A stretch of DNA of 60,687 nt from a virus (IMGVR_UViG_3300044535_001493:1-60687); one strand, 5' to 3'. Counted from the stretch's first letter, positions 25,466 through 31,319 are shown. The notes: generated by a model from the letters alone, not told the origin. A program made the numbers and translations.

Positions 25466-25642
25466 ATGTACGTAATAATTAAACACATCAAAACAGAAAG
25501 TAAAAAAAGAGTTCCAGTAATCTTATTAAATACTCAAGGAGAAATTTGGGAATTTGATTCTCAAAAAATTGCCGAAGAGATGAGGGACATATTTGAATTA
25601 AACTCAGATTCAGGTCACAAATACGAAGTTAAAAAGATTTGA
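25466..25642 (+). CDS. Small basic protein, 58 aa
   Basis: An ATG at 25466 gives MYVIIKHIKTESKKR...; an in-frame ATG at 25433 is also possible. The product is a beta-hairpin-like peptide (VPVILLNTQGEIWEFDS) with a short helix, unrecognised. It ends 6 nt before the first tRNA gene and may share its transcript. Confidence 0.6.
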   Translation: MYVIIKHIKTESKKRVPVILLNTQGEIWEFDSQKIAEEMRDIFELNSDSGHKYEVKKI

Positions 25643-25648
25643 TAATCT

Positions 25649-25752
25649 GGTCCCGTAGCTCAGCCGGATAGAGCAACTGCCTTCTCGATAGTATCTCTTT
25701 TGACGTTCTATGGAGAAGCAGTAGGTCAATGGTTCGAATCCATTCGGGATCA
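25649..25752 (+). tRNA. tRNA-Arg(UCU) with 30-nt insertion in the anticodon loop
   Basis: The acceptor GGTCCCG/CGGGATC, D arm, and T arm AATGG-TTCGAAT-CCATT are all canonical. The anticodon stem ACTGC/GCAGT (25676-25680/25718-25722) encloses CTTCT, then 30 extra nt (25686-25715), then AA. Removing the insertion gives a perfect 7-nt loop CTTCTAA with anticodon TCT. The insertion can extend the stem (TTCTC/GAGAA and ATAG/CTAT). It is far too short for a self-splicing intron. CCA is not encoded. A normal Arg(UCU) gene exists at 28718. Confidence 0.85.
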
Positions 25753-25765
25753 CAAAAAAAATATT

Positions 25766-25879
25766 ATGGAAGACATATTTGAACAAATACATAATGAATT
25801 TATAAATTCCGAAGATTATTTTTCATATCTTCAAGATATTTATTCTTATGAAGAAAAAGATAAGACTGACGGAATCTGA
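25766..25879 (+). CDS. Small acidic ORF, 37 aa
   Basis: The ATG at 25766 follows the Arg tRNA by 13 nt. It encodes 37 residues rich in Glu, Asp and Tyr, and its 3' end overlaps the start of the next gene by 32 nt. The gap to the next gene would otherwise be empty. Function is unknown. Confidence 0.45.
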   Translation: MEDIFEQIHNEFINSEDYFSYLQDIYSYEEKDKTDGI

Positions 25880-26285
25880 ATTAGTAAGACTAATTAAAAA
25901 GATTATTAAAGAGGAAAAGTATTCCGAAGAAGATATCAAATACACACACCCAATGACAGGTGAAGCCTGTAAAATCAAAGTTGCCAGAAATAAACTTACA
26001 AGTATGGAATATAACCAATATGGGTCAATTCTTGTTTGTGTTGATGAAGAATATGGTGATGATAGAATTGAAGCTGAACTACCAGTAAATGGAAGTACGC
26101 CAGAAGAAGTTGGTGATTTTATATGTGAAAATATTGAAAGAACTTTTGAACTTTTAGACGATATGTTAACTTACGAAGAAGAAGAACCAATATCAGAAGA
26201 AGTTTATAGTCAAAGGTGGGATATAATGGACCAACCAATTGTTTGTTCAGACAAACCAAAAAAGAAAAAAAGTTGGGAATATTAA
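25848..26285 (+). CDS. Unknown protein with LTES-type leader, 145 aa
   Basis: The leader KKKIRLTESELVRLIKKIIKE is almost the same as at 3576 on the opposite strand, though the bodies are unrelated. The rest is acidic alpha/beta (ILVCVDEEYGDDRIEAELPV) with a basic KPKKKKSWEY end. I infer a head-packaged protein released by cleavage after the KE of the leader. Confidence 0.75.
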   Translation: MKKKIRLTESELVRLIKKIIKEEKYSEEDIKYTHPMTGEACKIKVARNKLTSMEYNQYGSILVCVDEEYGDDRIEAELPVNGSTPEEVGDFICENIERTFELLDDMLTYEEEEPISEEVYSQRWDIMDQPIVCSDKPKKKKSWEY

Positions 26286-26292
26286 TAAACAA

Positions 26293-26302
26293 TATATTTA
26301 TA
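26293..26302 (+). promoter_or_regulatory. TATATTTATA box (putative phage promoter)
   Basis: An exact copy lies 11 nt before the ATG at 26314. Confidence 0.45.
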
Positions 26303-26313
26303 AACAAAAAATT

Positions 26314-27126
26314 ATGAAAAACTTATTAAACAATATTTCATCTGATGAAAAACAAAGAATTTTAGAACAACATTCTGGTGGAAAATTAATTGATACAAGA
26401 AATTTTAGACGACTACTTGAATCTAAACTTGGTAATGTTAAACCTTTAATCGTTGAACAAGAGGTTAAACAAGGAACTGGTGGTGACCCATTCCAATATA
26501 AAAAAGAAGGCGGAAAGTATTTTTATGCCAAAAAAGCCGAAGGAACAAATGCGAAGTGGGTTGAACAAACAAAACCAGATGGTATTAAAGCTATTCAGAC
26601 AAAGATTTTTGGTGAAACACCAGGTGCAAATCAACCAGCAAATACAAATCAACCTCAAACCACTAATAACCAACCTGCTAATACAGCTCAACCTGCTAAT
26701 ACAACTCAACCTAGTACAACCCAACCTAGTACAAATCAACCAGCAAATACAACTAATCAATCTGCAAATCAACAATCATCCATTCAGTGGGAAGGTGTTC
26801 CGGTAAAAGGAGGGACTTTTGGTGCTGAAAAGTGTAATACTAGTAATAATATGATTAACAATCAGGCTGTCAAAGGATTTTTAAGTGATGGTGGTAGTAC
26901 TTTCTATTCTAGATCAACAATAGATCAAAAACAAAAAACTTATTATTTTGGTTATCAAGAACCAATAAGGGCTAATAGTTCTTATGGTAAAAAATATTGT
27001 AAAATAACAAATGTTGTCACATACAATTTAAAAGGTTATACTAACCTTAATGATAATCAAGTTACAAATAACGATTATTCTGTCTATTTGGTTACTTCTG
27101 AAGAAATTGCAAAACCGGTTGAATGA
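26314..27126 (+). CDS. Putative virion protein with Asn/Pro/Thr linker, 270 aa
   Basis: I chose the ATG at 26314 rather than the upstream TTG-initiated frame. The N-terminus (KNLLNNISSDEKQRILEQHSG) is a leader variant common in phage structural proteins. A second amphipathic segment (FRRLLESKLGNVKPLIVEQ) could carry the cleavage site. A repetitive linker of NQPANT/TQPST units (about residues 107-155) joins a C-terminal beta-rich domain with two Cys (AEKCNTSN, KKYCKIT). Function is unknown. Confidence 0.7.
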   Translation: MKNLLNNISSDEKQRILEQHSGGKLIDTRNFRRLLESKLGNVKPLIVEQEVKQGTGGDPFQYKKEGGKYFYAKKAEGTNAKWVEQTKPDGIKAIQTKIFGETPGANQPANTNQPQTTNNQPANTAQPANTTQPSTTQPSTNQPANTTNQSANQQSSIQWEGVPVKGGTFGAEKCNTSNNMINNQAVKGFLSDGGSTFYSRSTIDQKQKTYYFGYQEPIRANSSYGKKYCKITNVVTYNLKGYTNLNDNQVTNNDYSVYLVTSEEIAKPVE

Positions 27127-27261
27127 ATAAAAAATTAATATTTAACCCCATTACATCAAAAGTTGGCGGTTTTTAATTTTCTTCCTTTTACATTGGGGGT
27201 ATAAACCGAACCTAGAAATTCTTTGGCTAATATAACTTTAAAATAAAAAATAATAAAAACA
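27127..27261. other. Intergenic stretch without a recognised feature
   Basis: About 135 nt between the last virion-type gene and the first promoter of the RNA island. It contains a pyrimidine-rich patch and GGGGGT but no clear hairpin, ORF or promoter that I can support. Confidence 0.5.
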
Positions 27262-27292
27262 CTTGTTTATTAGAAAAAAATACCTATCTTTG
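27262..27292 (+). promoter_or_regulatory. Host-type promoter opening the RNA island
   Basis: CTTG (27262-27265), a 19-nt spacer and TATCTTTG (27285-27292) match the Bacteroidota -33 TTTG / -7 TAnnTTTG arrangement. Confidence 0.65.
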
Positions 27293-27341
27293 TAACAGAA
27301 ATTAAAACTTTTAGAAATAACGATATACTTATAATAAAAAA

Positions 27342-27449
27342 ATGAAAACAAATCTTAGACATATGGTCATTAGCAAGCAACCGAGCAATCAGTGGTCGTT
27401 CTGCTATAATACGCTTAAACCGTCTAGGGCATTTTCATTTATGAGTTAA
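27342..27449 (+). CDS. Small ORF, 35 aa, before terminator
   Basis: An ATG at 27342 opens 35 codons with a plausible basic/aromatic composition (HMVISKQPSNQWSFC). It lies between a host-type promoter and a strong terminator. The transcript could instead be a small RNA of about 220 nt. Sequence alone does not settle this. Confidence 0.4.
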   Translation: MKTNLRHMVISKQPSNQWSFCYNTLKPSRAFSFMS

Positions 27450-27482
27450 TAACGATTAACATACATAATAAAGGATTATAAG

Positions 27483-27513
27483 ACCCAAGGCAACAAACCT
27501 TGGGTTTTTTGTT
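27483..27513 (+). terminator. Rho-independent terminator
   Basis: CCCAAGG/CCTTGGG with a 7-nt loop is followed by TTTTTTGTTTT. It ends the first unit of the RNA island, so the tRNAs that follow need read-through or another start. Confidence 0.9.
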
Positions 27514-27521
27514 TTATACCT

Positions 27522-27593
27522 GCTCTGTAAGCATTGATGGCGATGCGCTTGACTTGTAATCAAGAAAAATCAGTTCGAATCTGGTACGGAGCT
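27522..27593 (+). tRNA. tRNA-Thr(UGU)
   Basis: Acceptor GCTCTGT/ACGGAGC, anticodon arm CTTGA-CTTGTAA-TCAAG (TGT) and T arm ATCAG-TTCGAAT-CTGGT. CCA is not encoded. Confidence 0.9.
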
Positions 27594-27629
27594 CAAAAGA
27601 AAAAGTTCTTTGACATATTGGCCTTATAA

Positions 27630-27700
27630 TGTTCCCTCGTCTAATGGCAGGACACGCGGTTTTGGTCCGTGGAATCGAGGTTCGAGTCCTTGGGGAACAA
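27630..27700 (+). tRNA. tRNA-Gln(UUG)
   Basis: Acceptor TGTTCCC/GGGAACA pairs perfectly. The loop TTTTGGT gives anticodon TTG; T arm CGAGG-TTCGAGT-CCTTG. The weak first pair (U-A) is typical of tRNA-Gln. Confidence 0.9.
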
Positions 27701-27709
27701 CAATAAATT

Positions 27710-27795
27710 GGAAGTCTAATTTAGCCGGCGCTAAACCTAGTCTTGAAAACTAGTGGTACTGAAACACGTATGGGGATCGACACCTCAGGCTTCCT
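27710..27795 (+). tRNA. tRNA-Ser(UGA)
   Basis: Acceptor GGAAGTC/GGCTTCC, anticodon arm CTAGT-CTTGAAA-ACTAG (TGA), a long class II variable arm, and T arm TGGGG-ATCGACA-CCTCA. The T loop starts ATCG instead of TTCG. Confidence 0.85.
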
Positions 27796-27806
27796 CCAAA
27801 AAATAA

Positions 27807-27877
27807 CGAGTGTGTGGTGTAATGGTTGCACAGGATGTTTGGGACATTCGGGAGACGTTCGATTCGTACACATTCGA
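27807..27877 (+). tRNA. tRNA-Pro(UGG)
   Basis: Acceptor CGAGTGT/ACATTCG; anticodon arm GGATG-TTTGGGA-CATTC (TGG). The T stem is weak (AGACG/CGTAC, outer two pairs mismatched). Confidence 0.8.
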
Positions 27878-27936
27878 CTAACAAATAAACAAATAAAAAC
27901 AAGTGTTATGGAAAGTGACAAGTATGACAAACAAAA

Positions 27937-28009
27937 CCCCTCGTAGCTTAATCGGGAAAGCACCATACTTTTAATATGGGGAGAGTCGGATCGTAACCGG
28001 CCGGGATCA
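27937..28009 (+). tRNA. tRNA-Lys(UUU) with mismatched acceptor stem
   Basis: The D arm, anticodon arm CCATA-CTTTTAA-TATGG (TTT) and T arm GTCGG-ATCGTAA-CCGGC are sound. The acceptor is CCCCTCG against CGGGATC: pairs 4-7 form, but positions 1-3 (C-C, C-U, C-A) do not. It may be nonfunctional or repaired by end editing. Confidence 0.75.
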
Positions 28010-28016
28010 CAAAAAT

Positions 28017-28046
28017 TTTGGTAATTAAAAAAAAGTATTATCTTTG
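28017..28046 (+). promoter_or_regulatory. Host-type promoter for the tRNA-Tyr unit
   Basis: TTTG (28017-28020) and TATCTTTG (28039-28046) are separated by 18 nt. The tRNA begins 9 nt after the -7 box. Confidence 0.7.
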
Positions 28047-28055
28047 TAAAAATAA

Positions 28056-28136
28056 GGAAGTGTTGAGCATTTGGCTGGCTCGCTTGACTGTAGATCAAGT
28101 CCGAAAGGCGTGTAGGTTCGACCCCTACCACTTCCA
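28056..28136 (+). tRNA. tRNA-Tyr(GUA)
   Basis: Acceptor GGAAGTG/CACTTCC, anticodon arm CTTGA-CTGTAGA-TCAAG (GTA), a class II variable arm and T arm GTAGG-TTCGACC-CCTAC. All helices are intact. Confidence 0.92.
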
Positions 28137-28144
28137 CAACAAAA

Positions 28145-28217
28145 GGACAAGTAGCTCAATTGGTAGAGCAATCGGCTGTTAACCGATAGGTTGTAGGATC
28201 GTACCCTTCCTTGTCCG
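28145..28217 (+). tRNA. tRNA-Asn(GUU)
   Basis: Acceptor GGACAAG/CTTGTCC, anticodon arm ATCGG-CTGTTAA-CCGAT (GTT). The T loop is ATCGTAC rather than TTCGANN. Confidence 0.9.
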
Positions 28218-28223
28218 CAATAA

Positions 28224-28296
28224 GTTCACGTAGCTCAATTGGTAGAGCGCCGATCTGATACGTCGGAGGTAATGGGATCGTAACCCGTCGTGAACA
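28224..28296 (+). tRNA. tRNA-Ile(GAU)
   Basis: Acceptor GTTCACG/CGTGAAC, anticodon arm CCGAT-CTGATAC-GTCGG (GAT), T arm ATGGG-ATCGTAA-CCCGT. Confidence 0.9.
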
Positions 28297-28300
28297 CTAC

Positions 28301-28384
28301 GGAAGATAAACCTTGATGGAGATAGGGTCCGCCTGCTAAGTGAGATGTACCTTCGGGTATTTGGTTCGATTCCAATATCTTCCT
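28301..28384 (+). tRNA. tRNA-Ser(GCU)
   Basis: Acceptor GGAAGAT/ATCTTCC, loop CTGCTAA (GCT), and variable arm with a TTC-capped hairpin. The anticodon stem has one mismatch. Confidence 0.85.
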
Positions 28385-28390
28385 CAACTT

Positions 28391-28460
28391 GCCGATAGAA
28401 AAGGTTTTCGGTCCGGGCTCATATCCTGGATGTCATTGGGTTCGATACCCTTTATCGGTA
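28391..28460 (+). tRNA. tRNA with CAU anticodon (elongator Met or Ile2)
   Basis: Acceptor GCCGATA/TATCGGT, anticodon arm CCGGG-CTCATAT-CCTGG (CAT). It is not the initiator, which is at 31241. The outer T-stem pairs are weak. Confidence 0.85.
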
Positions 28461-28474
28461 CCGAGAATTATATG

Positions 28475-28547
28475 GTGTATGTAGCTCAGTTGGTAGAGTG
28501 CTGGATTGTGATTCCAGAGGTCGTGGGATCGTGACCCATCATACACA
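28475..28547 (+). tRNA. tRNA-His(GUG)
   Basis: Acceptor GTGTATG/CATACAC, anticodon arm CTGGA-TTGTGAT-TCCAG (GTG). A G at 28474 could serve as the extra G(-1). Confidence 0.9.
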
Positions 28548-28548
28548 C

Positions 28549-28713
28549 AAAAGATGATAAAAGACGTAGAACAACGGGCACGGAGAGGTGTTCGCAAGGG
28601 TACACACTAAGGATAGGTATTCAATCTTAATTGTATTGATGTAACAACCCAACTCTCTAATGGTGTGTGAAGTATAATTACGGGATTCCTGATAAAGTTG
28701 TTCATCATCTTTT
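28549..28713 (+). ncRNA. Candidate structured RNA closed by a long terminal stem
   Basis: The 5' AAAAGATGAT pairs perfectly with the 3' ATCATCTTTT, and just inside, GAACAAC pairs with GTTGTTC. The roughly 120 nt between contain more complementary segments (TACACAC with GTGTGTG, GGAGAG with CTCTC) and no tRNA T arm or ORF. It lies between tRNA-His and tRNA-Arg, so it is probably processed from the same precursor. Family unknown. Confidence 0.55.
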
Positions 28714-28717
28714 ATTT

Positions 28718-28789
28718 ACCCCTTTCGTATAATGGAAGTACAACACTCTTCTAAGGTGTCAGGTCGGAGTTCGAGTCTCTGAGGGGGTA
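28718..28789 (+). tRNA. tRNA-Arg(UCU), normal anticodon loop
   Basis: Acceptor ACCCCTT/AGGGGGT, anticodon arm ACACT-CTTCTAA-GGTGT (TCT), T arm CGGAG-TTCGAGT-CTCTG. This is the uninterrupted counterpart of the gene at 25649. Confidence 0.9.
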
Positions 28790-28828
28790 CGAATCCGATG
28801 TCGGTCCCGAGCTAGGTCGGGCAAATTT

Positions 28829-28899
28829 ACGTGGTACAGACAGGGCGTCGGGCAGGTCTCCAAAACCTCGCCGGGTAGGTTCGATCCCTACACCACGTG
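28829..28899 (+). tRNA. tRNA-Trp(CCA)
   Basis: Acceptor ACGTGGT/ACCACGT, loop CTCCAAA (CCA), T arm GTAGG-TTCGATC-CCTAC. A small hairpin CCCGA/TCGGG (28806-28821) lies just upstream and may aid processing. Confidence 0.88.
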
Positions 28900-28908
28900 C
28901 TAAAATAA

Positions 28909-28981
28909 GGACAGGTAGCTCAGTTGGTAGAGCTCAGGATTGAAGATCCTGGAGTCGGGGGTTCGACACCCTCCCTGTCCA
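28909..28981 (+). tRNA. tRNA-Phe(GAA)
   Basis: Acceptor GGACAGG/CCTGTCC, anticodon arm AGGAT-TTGAAGA-ATCCT (GAA), T arm GGGGG-TTCGACA-CCCTC. Confidence 0.92.
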
Positions 28982-29003
28982 CAAACAATTAAAATTAACT
29001 AAA

Positions 29004-29459
29004 ATGAACAGAGTTTTTAGAACGGTTAATGGTGTTGCAATACCAGATGTGGTTAATCACACTTTGGGTGTTCTAAAAGAATGTCCCTGGGTGGAAGTCC
29101 ACATTGGGACTGACTCACAAAACCACAGAAGATCAACCGTGTATGTTACGGTGATAGCATATAGGTATGGAAATAGGGGTGTTCATTATATTCTTCACAA
29201 ACAAAAAGTGAAAAAAATAAAAGATAAATGGACACGTCTTTGGAATGAGGCCGATTATTCAATTGAGGTTGCCGAATGGTTAACCCAGAAAGTAAAAGTA
29301 AAAGTTGAAATTGATTTGGACTTTAATAGTGATGAAAAACACTTTAGTTCAAAACTGGTTCAACCAGCTGTTGGGTGGGCGACATCCTTGGGGTATAAAA
29401 CAAATATAAAACCCCATAATCAAATTGCAACAAAAGCGGCAGATTACCACTGCCGTTAA
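29004..29459 (+). CDS. RNase H-like protein of the YkuK/DUF458 family, 151 aa
   Basis: The N-terminal strand carries VEVHIGTDSQN, the hallmark start of the DUF458 (YkuK) RNase H-like fold. VTVIAYRYGNRG follows, then the acidic VEIDLDFNSDE segment and a C-terminal helix. The fold predicts metal-dependent nuclease activity (first Asp in GTDSQ). It is embedded in the tRNA array, between Phe and Cys, so a role in RNA processing or turnover is a natural but unproven guess. Confidence 0.85.
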   Translation: MNRVFRTVNGVAIPDVVNHTLGVLKECPWVEVHIGTDSQNHRRSTVYVTVIAYRYGNRGVHYILHKQKVKKIKDKWTRLWNEADYSIEVAEWLTQKVKVKVEIDLDFNSDEKHFSSKLVQPAVGWATSLGYKTNIKPHNQIATKAADYHCR

Positions 29460-29466
29460 TATATTA

Positions 29467-29537
29467 GCTCAGGTGGCCGAGGGGTTAGGCACCGGTCTGC
29501 AAAACCGAGTACGGGGGTTCAAATCCCTCCTTGAGCT
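29467..29537 (+). tRNA. tRNA-Cys(GCA)
   Basis: Acceptor GCTCAGG/CTTGAGC with the expected U73 discriminator, loop CTGCAAA (GCA) and T arm GGGGG-TTCAAAT-CCCTC. Confidence 0.9.
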
Positions 29538-29546
29538 CAACAAAAT

Positions 29547-29620
29547 GCCCCTATGGCGGAATAGGTATACGCGTGTGACTTAGGATCACAATCTTGCAGG
29601 TTCGAGTCCTGCTGGGGGTA
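29547..29620 (+). tRNA. tRNA-Leu(UAG) lacking a long variable arm
   Basis: Acceptor GCCCCTA/TGGGGGT, a Leu-type D arm (TGGCGGAATAGG), anticodon arm TGTGA-CTTAGGA-TCACA (TAG) and T arm GCAGG-TTCGAGT-CCTGC. Only 5 nt (ATCTT) separate anticodon and T arms, whereas bacterial tRNA-Leu normally has a class II arm of more than 10 nt. Confidence 0.88.
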
Positions 29621-29639
29621 CAACTTTTTTAATTATCTA

Positions 29640-29649
29640 TATATTTATT
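29640..29649 (+). promoter_or_regulatory. TATATTTATT box (putative phage promoter)
   Basis: One base from the TATATTTATA consensus. It lies about 17 nt upstream of the LTES-leader gene at 29667, between tRNA-Leu and that gene. Confidence 0.4.
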
Positions 29650-29666
29650 AATAAAATATAAAAATT

Positions 29667-29918
29667 ATGAAAAGAATAATAAGATTAACAGAATCAGACT
29701 TAACAAGGATTGTTAAACGAGTTATTAATGAATCGTCAAAGAAAGAAATTGATGTGAAAGGTAAAAAGTGTGAGGTATGTGGTAAAGGTACTTACAAAGA
29801 AACCAGTCAAATGGATGATCTAAATGGAACGCTTCATTGTAGTAAATGTGATAAAATGGTTGATAGATATAAAATCTACACCCCGATTAAAGATAAAAAA
29901 AATGAAAAAGATAATTAA
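29667..29918 (+). CDS. Zinc-ribbon-like protein with LTES leader, 83 aa
   Basis: The leader KRIIRLTESDLTRIVKRVINES is followed by a four-Cys segment, KKCEVCGK ... LHCSKCDK, the spacing of a small zinc ribbon. The end is Lys-rich. Its last codons overlap the start of the next gene, which carries a near-copy of the leader. Packaged DNA-binding or regulatory peptides would look like this, but the role is unknown. Confidence 0.75.
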   Translation: MKRIIRLTESDLTRIVKRVINESSKKEIDVKGKKCEVCGKGTYKETSQMDDLNGTLHCSKCDKMVDRYKIYTPIKDKKNEKDN

Positions 29919-30240
29919 ACTAACAGAATCAGATTTAGCTCGTATTGTTAAACGAGTAATCCAGGAAGGAAATATTGATAAATCATCAAAGGAAAAAGAC
30001 CTTGATGTTAAGATGGAAAATTTCCGAGATAAAATAAAAGATTTTTTAAAATCTAAAGACTGTAAAGTAAAACAAGTTGGGACCGATTTTGAGGTTCATT
30101 GTGATGGAGAACATGTAGGTCAAGTTATGTTTAGAAGGAATGCTATTACAGTAAAAAAAGAAGGAAGTAGATTTGGAAAAGATTTTAAATTTAACGAAAT
30201 GGGAAATATTAAAGCTGAATTATCAAAATTAATTAAATAA
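29897..30240 (+). CDS. Small alpha/beta protein with LTES-type leader, 114 aa
   Basis: I chose the second in-frame ATG at 29902, or its near neighbour, over the longer frame from 29824. The region around MKKIIKLTESDLARIVKRVI is then the N-terminus, matching three other genes. The body (residues about 30-113) alternates helices and strands (VGTDFEVHCDGEHVGQVMFRR) and is unrecognised. The reading frame overlaps the preceding stop by about 20 nt, suggesting coupling. Confidence 0.7.
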
Positions 30241-30295
30241 AACTTGATACTTTTAAAAAGTTTCGTATATTTATAAAAAAATTAAAAAACCGCAA

Positions 30296-30364
30296 ATGAA
30301 AAATTTACACATATCATTGATAGGAGGCGATTTAGCTGAGGATTCTTTCAAGGAGAGGGTGTAA
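30296..30364 (+). CDS. Very small ORF, 22 aa, before terminator
   Basis: The ATG at 30296 encodes 22 residues (starts MKNLHISLIGG). It is preceded by a TATATTTATA-like box (about 30266) and followed 30 nt later by a strong terminator. It could be a short peptide or part of a small RNA. Weak call. Confidence 0.35.
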   Translation: MKNLHISLIGGDLAEDSFKERV

Positions 30365-30390
30365 TATTTTATACATATAAAAATTTTGAA

Positions 30391-30421
30391 GCCCCTCTCT
30401 AAAAAAGAGGGGTTTTTTTGT
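30391..30421 (+). terminator. Rho-independent terminator
   Basis: CCCCTCT/AGAGGGG with a 7-nt loop followed by TTTTTTTG. Confidence 0.9.
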
Positions 30422-30431
30422 TCTTTGAAGA

Positions 30432-30463
30432 TTTGGTAGATTAAAAAATTATTTATACTTTTG
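30432..30463 (+). promoter_or_regulatory. Host-type promoter, nearly leaderless
   Basis: TTTG (30432-30435), 20-nt spacer, TACTTTTG (30456-30463). The ATG at 30468 begins 4 nt after the -7 box, where transcription itself should begin. Confidence 0.65.
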
Positions 30464-30467
30464 TTTT

Positions 30468-30773
30468 ATGATAACATTTAAGGATATAGAGTTTAGACAA
30501 CACCCAACTGGTGAAGGATCACAAGGGTTGATTTTTTTTCCTGGTGGATATGGACTTTCACTTGTTAGATTTAAACATCCTTATAGTACCAGATATTCGT
30601 CTTACACAGATGATAAAACCTGGGAGGTTGCAATTTTAAAAGGAACAAAAAATCATTGGGATATCTGTTATGATACAGAACTAACAAATGATGTTTTGAC
30701 TTTCCAAACAGAAGAAGATATAAATAAAATAATTAAACACGTTCAAAGACTATATAATGATGAAAACAATTGA
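30468..30773 (+). CDS. Unknown small protein, 101 aa
   Basis: The product begins ITFKDIEFRQHPTGEG and has a beta-rich core with aromatic residues (GLIFFPGGYGLSLVRF, TWEVAILKGTKNHWDICYD) and a C-terminal helix. I recall similar short proteins from large phages but no named family. It starts 4 nt after a host-type -7 box and is followed by a coupled basic ORF. Confidence 0.65.
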   Translation: MITFKDIEFRQHPTGEGSQGLIFFPGGYGLSLVRFKHPYSTRYSSYTDDKTWEVAILKGTKNHWDICYDTELTNDVLTFQTEEDINKIIKHVQRLYNDENN

Positions 30774-30876
30774 GATTACACATCAGGAGATTAAGATGGC
30801 AACAAGACCAAATGTGTATCGTAATAAAAAAAAATACACAAGAAAAGAAAAGTTTAAAAAAGATTTGGTAGATTGA
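30760..30876 (+). CDS. Small basic protein, 38 aa
   Basis: The ATG at 30760 overlaps the end of the preceding gene. It encodes 38 residues with a very basic middle (RPNVYRNKKKYTRKEKFKK). Its last codons (GATTTGGTAGAT) contain the -33 element of the next promoter. Composition suggests an RNA- or DNA-binding peptide, without a recognised family. Confidence 0.5.
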   Translation: MKTIEITHQEIKMATRPNVYRNKKKYTRKEKFKKDLVD

Positions 30877-30895
30877 AATAAAATACATATCTTTG
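30864..30895 (+). promoter_or_regulatory. Host-type promoter inside the end of the small basic ORF
   Basis: TTTG (30864-30867), 20-nt spacer, TATCTTTG (30888-30895), then GTAAAA. The GATTTGGTAGATT context is the same as at 30430 and 31619. Confidence 0.7.
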
Positions 30896-30901
30896 TAAAA
30901 C

Positions 30902-31126
30902 AAATAAGGAAAAAGGGTTCATTGAAATATTAAAAATAAAAATCGCGGGTGGCTCCCTTAATAGTTAAGGCTGACCTTAAGCATCTGACGTATGTCTATA
31001 CAGGGGGCGAAAGTGATTTTAAAATATTGTGGTTGTAAGAAACGGGAAACTCGTAAAGTGTATCAACCTGTTAAATCAAGATAGTGAAACGAGAGTTTGA
31101 TTTAACTACTAAACTACAGTAAAAAC
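30902..31126 (+). ncRNA. Candidate structured leader/non-coding RNA
   Basis: About 225 nt between a host-type promoter and tRNA-Leu(CAA) without a plausible ORF. It contains several hairpins: CCTTAATAGTTAAGG, ACGGG-AAA-CTCGT, and a long TTAAATCAA/TTTGATTTAA helix at 31070-31105. GGGGGCGAAAG at about 31001 recalls tmRNA-like 5' ends, but no partner is present. Probably a structured RNA or tRNA precursor leader. Confidence 0.45.
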
Positions 31127-31233
31127 AGTCAAGTGGCGGAATTGGTAGACGCTGGGAGATAATACTCAAAACTCCTTGGGGTAAGGTGATTTTCACACTT
31201 ATCTCGTGATAGGTTCGAATCCTTCTTTGACTA
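31127..31233 (+). tRNA. tRNA-Leu(CAA), oversized (107 nt)
   Basis: Acceptor AGTCAAG/TTTGACT and the Leu-type D arm TGGCGGAATTGG are clear. The anticodon stem GGGAG/CTCCT encloses 13 nt (ATAATA plus the expected CTCAAAA), so the loop is 6 nt too long. The variable region is about 32 nt with a long hairpin (GGTAAG...CTTATC). The outer T-stem pairs are mismatched. Confidence 0.75.
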
Positions 31234-31240
31234 CATATAT

Positions 31241-31312
31241 CGCGGGGTAGAGCAGTGGTAGCTCGGCGGGCTCATAACCCGTAGGTCGCAGGTTCGAATC
31301 CTGCCCCCGCAA
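31241..31312 (+). tRNA. Initiator tRNA-fMet(CAU)
   Basis: CGCGGGG/CCCCGCA gives the initiator C1-A72 mismatch. The anticodon stem ends in GGG/CCC around CTCATAA. Closely matches bacterial initiator tRNA. Confidence 0.93.
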
Positions 31313-31319
31313 CTAAAAT

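Noticed and set aside
30902-31126. A second tmRNA or RNase P RNA
   Set aside because: GGGGGCGAAAG resembles a tmRNA start, but there is no matching 3' tRNA-like half, and the conserved RNase P core sequences are absent.
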